Positions 58,239-64,000 of a DNA stretch of 64,000 nucleotides are shown piece after piece. The position numbers and the translations under genes were made by a program. Origin of the DNA: Xanthomonas sp. NCPPB 1128 (GTDB taxonomy: Bacteria > Pseudomonadota > Gammaproteobacteria > Xanthomonadales > Xanthomonadaceae). Every line of letters begins with the position of its first letter. The first letter of the stretch is position 1. The stretch covers positions 1 to 64,000 of the forward strand of contig NZ_LFME01000031.1 in NCBI RefSeq assembly GCF_001043115.1, given 5' to 3'. The notes below the pieces were generated by a model. That model worked only from the letters and a program-made list of their open reading frames with translations, was not told the DNA's origin and did no database searches.

Positions 58239-59741
58239 ATGACCGCACCCCGCACCCGCGACGCCTGGCAGGCGATGGCCGACACGCTGCGTCCGCGGAC
58301 CCAGGCCTTCATCGACGGCCGCTACGTCGACGCCGCCAGCGGCAAGACCTTCGACTGCATCAGCCCGATCGACGGCCGCCTGCTGGGCTGCGTGGCCGAG
58401 GGCGAGGCCGCCGACATCGACCGCGCGGTGGCCGCGGCGCGGCGCAGCTTCGAGGCCGGGCACTGGTCGCAGGCCAAGCCGGCGCAGCGCAAGAAGAGTC
58501 TGCTGGCGCTGGCCCACCTGGTCGAACGCCATGCCGACGAACTGGCCTTGCTGGAGTCGCTGGACATGGGCAAGCCGGTGCGCGATGCGCGCCGGGTCGA
58601 TGTGGCGGCGACGGTGCGCTGCCTGTCCTGGACCGCCGAGGCCGTGGACAAGCTGTACGGCGAAGTGGCGCCGACCGGGCAGGACGAACTGGGCCTGATC
58701 ACCCGCGAGCCGCTGGGCGTGGTCGGCGCGATCGTGCCGTGGAATTTCCCGCTGCTGATGGCGGCGTGGAAGATCGCCCCGGCGTTGGCCGCGGGCAATT
58801 CGGTGGTGCTCAAACCCTCGGAAAAATCGCCGCTGAGTGCGCTGCGCCTGGCCGAGCTGGTCGCCGAGGCGGGCCTTCCCGACGGTGTGTTCAACGTGGT
58901 GCCCGGCTTCGGCAAGGGCGCGGGCGAACCGCTGGCGCTGCACATGGACGTGGACGGGCTGGTGTTTACCGGGTCCACCGCGGTCGGTCGGCGGCTGCTG
59001 CAGTGCGCCGGGCTGTCGAACATGAAACGCGCGTACATGGAATGCGGCGGCAAGAGCCCGAACCTGGTGTTCGCCGATGCGCCGGACCTGGAGCAGGCGG
59101 CACAGGCGGCGGCCGCGGCGATCTTCTACAACCAGGGCGAGGTCTGCACCGCCGCCTCGCGTCTGCTGGTGCAGCGCTCGATCAAGGACAGCTTCGTCGA
59201 ACGCGTGGTCGCGGCCGGGCGTGCGCTGCAGCCGCGGCACCCGTTCGACGACGACGCGGCGATGGGCGCGCTGGTCGACGAGACCCAGACACACCGCGTG
59301 CTCGACTACATCGCCCGCGGCAACGCCGAAGGCGCGCGCCTGCTGCTCGGCGGCAAGCGCGTGGAGGTGGTGCCTGGCGGCTGCTACGTGGAGCCGACCA
59401 TCTTCGACGAGGTCGGCCACGAGCACACCATCGCCCGCGAGGAGATCTTCGGCCCGGTGCTGTCGGTGATCGCCTTCGACGACGAGGCGCACGCCCTGCG
59501 CATGGCCAACGACAGCGACTACGGCCTGGCGGCGGGCGTGTGGACCCGCGACATCGGCCGCGCGCACCGGGTGGCGCGCAAGCTGCGCGCCGGCAGCGTG
59601 TGGGTGAACTACTGGGACGGCGGCGACATGACCGCCCCGTTCGGCGGCTACAAGCAATCGGGCAACGGCCGCGACAAGTCGCTGCACGCCTTCGACAAGT
59701 ACACGGAGATGAAGGCGACCTGGATCAATCTGGGTGAGTAG
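58239..59741 (+). CDS. puuC: PuuC-like NAD(P)+ aldehyde dehydrogenase
   Basis: A 500-residue class-I ALDH. The catalytic C303 lies in '[15 protein letters not shown]', the general base Glu in '[17 protein letters not shown]', and the cofactor loop is '[20 protein letters not shown]'. '[18 protein letters not shown]' is characteristic of gamma-glutamyl-gamma-aminobutyraldehyde and aminoaldehyde dehydrogenases. It would oxidise an aminoaldehyde (for example 3-aminopropanal to beta-alanine). It follows the regulator by 70 bases in the same direction. No polyamine gamma-glutamyl synthetase is in the window, so the specific puu pathway is not proven. Confidence 0.9.
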   Translation: MTAPRTRDAWQAMADTLRPRTQAFIDGRYVDAASGKTFDCISPIDGRLLGCVAEGEAADIDRAVAAARRSFEAGHWSQAKPAQRKKSLLALAHLVERHADELALLESLDMGKPVRDARRVDVAATVRCLSWTAEAVDKLYGEVAPTGQDELGLITREPLGVVGAIVPWNFPLLMAAWKIAPALAAGNSVVLKPSEKSPLSALRLAELVAEAGLPDGVFNVVPGFGKGAGEPLALHMDVDGLVFTGSTAVGRRLLQCAGLSNMKRAYMECGGKSPNLVFADAPDLEQAAQAAAAAIFYNQGEVCTAASRLLVQRSIKDSFVERVVAAGRALQPRHPFDDDAAMGALVDETQTHRVLDYIARGNAEGARLLLGGKRVEVVPGGCYVEPTIFDEVGHEHTIAREEIFGPVLSVIAFDDEAHALRMANDSDYGLAAGVWTRDIGRAHRVARKLRAGSVWVNYWDGGDMTAPFGGYKQSGNGRDKSLHAFDKYTEMKATWINLGE

Positions 59742-59774
59742 CGGGGATTGGGGAGTCGGGATTGGGGATTGGTG
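59742..59774. repeat. GGGATTGGGGATT microrepeat
   Basis: GGGGATTGGGGAGTCGGGAT then TGGGGATTGG, immediately after the aldehyde dehydrogenase stop. An inverted partner lies at 59904-59935, with a REP palindrome in between. Confidence 0.7.
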
Positions 59775-59800
59775 AAAAGCGCAGCTGCGGGCGCGGATGT

Positions 59801-59868
59801 CGTAGGAGCGGCTTCAGCCGCGACGGGCTTTCCCGGGAAGGCCCGTCGCGGCTGAAGCCGCTCCTACG
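59801..59868. repeat. complete REP-like palindrome
   Basis: Perfectly complementary arms CGTAGGAGCGGCTTCAGCCG(CGACGGGC) and the inverse, around TTTCCCGGGAAG. The cleanest copy of the family in this window; useful as the reference for the broken copy at 126-184. Confidence 0.92.
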
Positions 59869-59905
59869 ACGGCAACGGCGGCGTTCCAGATCGCGGTACA
59901 GCCAA

Positions 59906-60403
59906 TTATCCCCAATCCCGAATCCCCACTCCCGGCTCCCTCTCCACCCGGCACGCAAAACAGCCCTGCCGCGCATGATGCAGATGCAGGTAGCGCACCT
60001 GCGGATCGGCGAAGGCGCAGGCGATCGCGGTGGCGATGCGCTCGCCCGGCTGCACGTCGGCGGCGATCAGCATGTCGCCGGCGTCGTAGCCGCGCAGCGA
60101 GATCAGGCGGCGCACGATGGCATCGGGTACTTCGCCCGGTGCCGGTGCGGCAGTGGCGACGTGGCGGCGCACGTAGATCGGTCCGGCGGCGCGGTACGGC
60201 GTCTGCGCGGGCTGGTGCAGGTAGTGCAGCAACAGCAGTTCCTCGCCGGGCTGCGCGTCCTCCAGGCTGATCCGGCACGGATAGCCGAGCGCGCTGTCGG
60301 CGCGCAGACGCCGCGCGTGACGCGCCTGCAACTGCGCGTCGTCGAGATCGAACAACGGCGCGAATGGCGCGGCCGGCAGGCCGACACAACGGAAGCTGGC
60401 CAT
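59906..60403 (-). CDS. DUF1203-family protein
   Basis: A 165-residue protein of the DUF1203 family: 'FRCVGLPAAPFAPLFDLDD', 'GYPCRISLEDAQPGEELLLL' and the C-terminal 'YLHLHHARQGCFACRVER'. Conserved His/Cys residues near the end may bind metal, but the function is unknown. The last residues (GVGIRDWG and stop) are encoded by the genus microrepeat, so the natural C-terminus appears to have been extended or replaced by the repeat. Confidence 0.8.
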   Translation of the reverse strand: MASFRCVGLPAAPFAPLFDLDDAQLQARHARRLRADSALGYPCRISLEDAQPGEELLLLHYLHQPAQTPYRAAGPIYVRRHVATAAPAPGEVPDAIVRRLISLRGYDAGDMLIAADVQPGERIATAIACAFADPQVRYLHLHHARQGCFACRVEREPGVGIRDWG

Positions 60404-60573
60404 GGGCGCTCCGGGAACGGATGGAGCGTGCAGGGTGCCGGTCGCGGCGATCCGGCGCTGGCCGCATTCGGACGTGGCATTGGCTGGGCACCGCGACCGG
60501 CGCGTTGCACAGCACCCGGGCAGGTCGCGTGCATCGGCGACCATGCCGCGTCGCCCTGCGGTGCGTTGCCGCC

Positions 60574-61164
60574 TCAGCGCGGGACGTAATCGGCGAAGGC
60601 CACCGGATGCTTCGGATCGGCCGACTGCACCTGGTCGCCATCCTTGACCAGCGCTTCGGCGTCGGGCGATGGATTCGGGTTGAGTTCCCAGCGTTGCTGG
60701 ATGCGCTTGTGGAACAACCACTGCTTGCGCTGCGGGTCGTAGCGGAAGGTGATGAAGTCGGTCCAGTGCTGGCCGCAGGAGACCCCGTTCTGCACGGTGA
60801 AATAGCGGCCCTTGGCGGCGAATGGTTCGTCGCTGTCGGTGAACGGGTCGCACTGGCCGCCCTCGTCGCGCTTGAGGATCACCCGGTCGTTGCGCGCCGC
60901 CAGCCGGTAATGGCCGTCGCCCTGCTGCACGAAGATCAGCAGTGGCCGCGCCGGCGCCGGATCGCGCTGCGCCTCGCCACGCTGCTGCAGCGCGACCAGG
61001 TAGTCGGCACGGCCGTCGCCATCGAGATCGGCCTGCAGCTGCGCCAGCGGCTGGTAGCCGGCCGGCACCTGCTGCAGCACGTTGGTGGGCAGCGCGGCGG
61101 CATGGGCGAGGTGGCTGCCGAGCAAAAGACTGGCGGCGAGGCCGAAGCGGTAGGGGACGGGCAT
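60574..61164 (-). CDS. secreted hypothetical protein with VCBS/FG-GAP-like segment
   Basis: A 196-residue exported protein. A signal peptide (about 1-22, ending AHAAA) is followed by 'LQADLDGDGRADYLVALQQ', a calcium-binding-like DxDxDxxxD segment typical of FG-GAP/VCBS repeats. Two Cys ('GGQCDPF', 'GVSCGQHW') could pair. No named family is recognised. It is divergent from the MFS transporter gene. The ATG at 61164 opens on the signal peptide. Confidence 0.65.
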   Translation of the reverse strand: MPVPYRFGLAASLLLGSHLAHAAALPTNVLQQVPAGYQPLAQLQADLDGDGRADYLVALQQRGEAQRDPAPARPLLIFVQQGDGHYRLAARNDRVILKRDEGGQCDPFTDSDEPFAAKGRYFTVQNGVSCGQHWTDFITFRYDPQRKQWLFHKRIQQRWELNPNPSPDAEALVKDGDQVQSADPKHPVAFADYVPR

Positions 61165-61464
61165 GGGACCATTTCGCAGGCGAGGGGGGCGCAAGCCTAA
61201 CCGACCGGCACGCAACGGCGGAATCGCGCCTGCGCCGGCGCGGCGGGCACGGGCAGATCGGTCGCGCCGCGTCTGGCCATCGTGCACTGCACAAGGACTG
61301 GCGTGCCGCACACTTCCGGCGGATGGCGCGGCACCACTGCGCGTTTTGTACTACGCTCGGCGCGTGCGGTCGCGCGTCGGCGGGCCGTTCGCAGGCGGCA
61401 TCGTGCAGAGGCCGCCGGCACGTCATCCGCACCCAGGGCGCCGACGCATCCGAGGGGATACCAG
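61165..61464. other. divergent intergenic region
   Basis: About 300 bases between the secreted-protein gene (minus) and the OFA transporter (plus). No additional gene or recognised operator is seen; both promoters must lie here, and GAGGGGATACC (61452-61462) is the ribosome site of the transporter. Confidence 0.4.
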
Positions 61465-63147
61465 ATGAACGACTTGCACCGCGTTGCCGGTTCCGCGCCG
61501 ACCGATCGCGCCGGCCTGCTCTCGAAGGAACGCATCGTTGCCGGGCCGGGCTTCAACCGCTGGCTGGTGCCGCCGGCGGCATTGGCGATCCACCTGTGCA
61601 TCGGCATGGCCTACGGCTTCAGCGTGTTCTGGCTGCCGCTGTCCAAGGCACTCGGCATCACCGAGGCGGTGGCCTGCCCGGCCGACATGGGCTTCCTGGC
61701 GCGCATCGTCTCGGCCAGTTGCGACTGGAAAATCAGCGAACTGCAGTGGATGTACACGCTGTTCTTCGTGTTGCTGGGCTGCTCGGCGGCGCTGTGGGGC
61801 GGCTGGCTGGAACGCGCCGGCCCGCGCAAGGCTGGCGTGGTCGCGGCGCTGTGCTGGTGCGGCGGGCTGGTGATCTCGGCGCTGGGCATCCACCTGCACC
61901 AGATCTGGCTGCTGTGGCTTGGCTCGGGCGTGATCGGCGGCATCGGCCTGGGGCTGGGCTACATCTCGCCGGTGTCGACACTGATCAAGTGGTTCCCGGA
62001 CCGCCGCGGCATGGCCACCGGCATGGCGATCATGGGCTTCGGCGGCGGCGCGATGATCGGCAGCCCGCTGGCCGACGCGCTGATGCGGCATTTCGCCGGC
62101 CCCGACTCGGTGGGCGTGAAGGAAACCTTCCTGGTGATGGCCGGGCTGTATTTCGTGTTCATGATGGCCGGCGCGTTCGGCTATCGGGTGCCGCCGAGCG
62201 GCTGGACGCCGGTCGGCTGGAGCGCGCCGACCGCCAGCGCCAACGCCATGATCACCGCCCACCACGTGCACGTGCGCAAGGTCTGGGGCATCCCGCAGTT
62301 CTGGCTGTTGTGGGGCGTGCTGTGCCTGAACGTGTCCGCCGGTATCGGCGTGATCGGCATGGCCTCGCCGATGCTGCAGGAGGTGTTCGGCGGCCGCCTG
62401 ATCGGGGTGAACGCCGGCTTCGCGAGCCTGGACACCACGCAACTGGCCGCCATCGCCGCCATCGCCGCCGGCTTCACCGGCCTGCTCAGCCTGTTCAACA
62501 TCGGCGGGCGCTTCTTCTGGGCCAGCATGTCCGACAAGCTCGGCCGCAAGCACACCTACTCGCTGTTCTTCGTGCTCGGCATCGCGCTGTACGCGGCCGC
62601 GCCGTGGGCCGGCAAGGTCGGCGGCAGTGCGCTGTTCGTCGGCATCTTCTGCGTGATCGTGTCGATGTACGGCGGCGGCTTCGCCACCATTCCGGCGTAC
62701 CTGGCCGACCTGTTCGGCACGCAGATGGTCGGCGCCATCCACGGCCGCCTGCTGACCGCCTGGGCCACCGCCGGCATCCTCGGCCCGGTGGTGGTCGGCT
62801 ACATGCGCGAGTACCAGCTGGGCATGGGCGTGCCACCGTCACAGGTGTACAACACCACCATGTACATCCTGGCCGGGATGCTGGTGCTGGGCCTGATCTG
62901 CAACCTGCTGGTACGGCCGGTGGCGGCCAGGCACTTCATGACCCCGCAGGAGCTGGCCGCGGAGAAGCAGCTGGCCCACGAGCGGGTCGGCAGCAGCGGC
63001 CAGGCGGCGCCCAACGCGGCGCAGCTGGCGCTGGTCGGCCGCGGCGGCAATCCGCTGCTGCTGGCGCTGGCCTGGCTGGCGGTCGGGGTGCCGATGCTGT
63101 GGGGCATCTGGGTCACCCTGCAGAAAGCGTTCGTGCTGTTCCACTGA
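61465..63147 (+). CDS. OFA-family MFS transporter (oxalate/formate antiporter-like)
   Basis: A 560-residue inner-membrane transporter with about 12 TM helices and an extended C-terminus (about 505-560) with one more hydrophobic segment. The first TM region is 'LAIHLCIGMAYGFSVFWLPL', and 'YISPVSTLIKWFPDRRGMAT' is the OFA-family signature loop. It is followed 14 bases later by fdhD, which supports a role in formate or oxalate metabolism. Exact substrate unproven. Confidence 0.88.
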   Translation: MNDLHRVAGSAPTDRAGLLSKERIVAGPGFNRWLVPPAALAIHLCIGMAYGFSVFWLPLSKALGITEAVACPADMGFLARIVSASCDWKISELQWMYTLFFVLLGCSAALWGGWLERAGPRKAGVVAALCWCGGLVISALGIHLHQIWLLWLGSGVIGGIGLGLGYISPVSTLIKWFPDRRGMATGMAIMGFGGGAMIGSPLADALMRHFAGPDSVGVKETFLVMAGLYFVFMMAGAFGYRVPPSGWTPVGWSAPTASANAMITAHHVHVRKVWGIPQFWLLWGVLCLNVSAGIGVIGMASPMLQEVFGGRLIGVNAGFASLDTTQLAAIAAIAAGFTGLLSLFNIGGRFFWASMSDKLGRKHTYSLFFVLGIALYAAAPWAGKVGGSALFVGIFCVIVSMYGGGFATIPAYLADLFGTQMVGAIHGRLLTAWATAGILGPVVVGYMREYQLGMGVPPSQVYNTTMYILAGMLVLGLICNLLVRPVAARHFMTPQELAAEKQLAHERVGSSGQAAPNAAQLALVGRGGNPLLLALAWLAVGVPMLWGIWVTLQKAFVLFH

Positions 63148-63161
63148 GTCGGAGGGTCGTC

Positions 63162-64000
63162 ATGCACGCGGGTGCGTCATCCAGGCCAGGCGCGGTCGCC
63201 CGCGGCGTGCGCCGCCATCGCGACGGGCGCACGGCCATCGCCCAGGACCTGGTGGCCGCCGAGGTGCCGGTGGCGTTCGCCTACAACGACACCCCGTTCG
63301 TGGTGATGATGGCCACGCCGGAGGATCTGGAGGATTTCGCGCTGGGCTTCTCGCTCAGCGAGGGCATCGTCGAGACGCCGGCGCAGTTGCGCATCGAGGC
63401 CGTGGAAACCTACTTGGAAGGCGTGTCGTTGCGCCTGCGGATTCCGTCGGCACAGGCTGCGGCGTTGCAGGCGCGACGCCGCAATCTCGACGGGCGCAGC
63501 GGCTGCGGCGTGTGCGGCAGCGAGTCGCTGGAGGCGGTGCTGCGCACGCCGCGGCCGGTGTCGGCCGGCGCGCCGATCGCCGCTGCGGCGCTGGCCCATG
63601 CCTTGCGCGCGCTGCGCGCGCAGCAGACGCTCAACGCGCTCACCGGCGCCACCCATGCCGCAGCCTGGGCCGATGCGCAGGGCGAGTTGCAGCTGATCCG
63701 CGAGGACGTCGGCCGCCACAACGCGCTGGACAAGCTGATCGGGGCATTGGCCGGCGCCCGCCTCGAACCGGGCGCCGGCTTCGCCGTGGTCACCAGTCGC
63801 GCCAGTTACGAGATGGCGATGAAGGCCACCCAGGCCGGCATCCCGCTGCTGGCCGCCATTTCCGCACCCACCGCACTGGCCATCGCGCTCGCCGACAGCG
63901 CCGGCCTCACCCTGATCGGCTTCGCCCGCGATCACGATTACGTCGTCTACAGCCATCCGCAGCGCCTAGCGCAGACCGAACCCGCCGGAGAGCCCGCATG
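63162..64000 (+). CDS. fdhD: formate dehydrogenase accessory sulfurtransferase FdhD (stop outside window)
   Basis: At least 279 residues are encoded; the last complete codon ends at 63998 and the next two bases are TG, so the stop is probably the TGA overlapping a following ATG. FdhD transfers sulfur from IscS to the bis-MGD cofactor of formate dehydrogenase. Its catalytic CxxC is in 'RSGCGVCGSESLEAV' (about residues 114-120). 'FSLSEGIVETPAQL' and 'LIREDVGRHNALDKLIGALA' are family motifs. A GGAGGGTCGTC ribosome site precedes the ATG. A GGAG lies before the 63998 ATG, so the next gene is probably the associated molybdoenzyme, not visible here. Confidence 0.93.
   Translation, partial: MHAGASSRPGAVARGVRRHRDGRTAIAQDLVAAEVPVAFAYNDTPFVVMMATPEDLEDFALGFSLSEGIVETPAQLRIEAVETYLEGVSLRLRIPSAQAAALQARRRNLDGRSGCGVCGSESLEAVLRTPRPVSAGAPIAAAALAHALRALRAQQTLNALTGATHAAAWADAQGELQLIREDVGRHNALDKLIGALAGARLEPGAGFAVVTSRASYEMAMKATQAGIPLLAAISAPTALAIALADSAGLTLIGFARDHDYVVYSHPQRLAQTEPAGEPA

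Noticed and set aside
55288-58242. 984-residue plus-strand open frame opposite ald and the transaminase
   Set aside because: It runs through three real genes and the intergenic region and lacks any recognisable domain.

Overview
The window is chromosomal DNA of very high G+C content from a gammaproteobacterium. It is most likely a Xanthomonas, perhaps of the early-branching high-GC clade (X. translucens/X. sacchari type). This is inferred from gene content (a virK-type secreted protein, rnr-rlmB, a CHASE hybrid kinase with an HD-GYP regulator, an OprP/OprO-like porin) and from intergenic repeats typical of Xanthomonadaceae: the GTAGGAGCGGCTTCAGCCGCGAC palindromes, CCCCTCTCCC..GGGAGAGGGG arrays and GGGATTGGGGATTC microrepeats. 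There is no rRNA, CRISPR array or prophage. The only mobile-element trace is the truncated IS-like gene at the left edge.

Layout. 1-2.3 kb: probable IS end abutting a broken REP palindrome, an XRE regulator, a small ORF, and two identical tRNA-Leu(CAG) genes in inverted orientation flanking virK. 2.3-6.4 kb: rnr, a GFA-family gene and rlmB. 6.4-12.4 kb: duplicated repeat block, large sensor diguanylate cyclase, two unrecognised genes, a small tyrosine phosphatase and rnt. 12.4-14.4 kb: hvfABC, a MNIO/DUF692 RiPP cluster with a Cys-motif precursor. 14.5-21.8 kb: TetR-controlled tripartite RND efflux system plus an SDR, with two palindromic operators. 22-29.7 kb: phosphate (Pho) locus oprP, two tandem pstS genes, pstCAB and phoU, with three candidate Pho boxes, an internal hairpin and terminators. 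29.8-44.8 kb: mostly housekeeping and small metabolic genes (nth, enoyl-CoA hydratase, FKBP-like protein, DUF1289-Nudix fusion, sulfurtransferase, DUF1684, AmpD-like amidase, MOSC-hydrolase-GNAT operon, ABC-F, divergent SDR/AraC, rlmL). 45-50 kb: HD-GYP response regulator and hybrid kinase operon. 50.4-53.1 kb: DUF445, orphan ParB-like and EthD genes. 53.3-59.7 kb: amine/beta-alanine catabolism (mmsA, ald, omega-transaminase, XRE-cupin regulator, puuC-like aldehyde dehydrogenase). 59.9-64 kb: DUF1203, a secreted protein, an OFA-family MFS transporter and fdhD running off the right edge.

How the parts work together. In the Pho locus, porin, two binding proteins, ABC permease/ATPase and PhoU form a complete phosphate uptake and signalling path, although phoBR is not in the window. 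In the 53-60 kb cluster an aldehyde dehydrogenase can make beta-alanine or a related omega-amino acid. The transaminase converts it with pyruvate to malonate semialdehyde plus alanine, MmsA makes acetyl-CoA, and alanine dehydrogenase regenerates pyruvate. A PuuR-like regulator sits at the divergent promoter. hvfABC is the least conventional system here: a secreted, Cys-rich, post-translationally modified peptide probably involved in copper handling. Two signalling units (GGDEF protein, HD-GYP/hybrid kinase) have predicted opposite effects on cyclic di-GMP.

Most very long antisense reading frames in this DNA are high-GC shadows and were not annotated.
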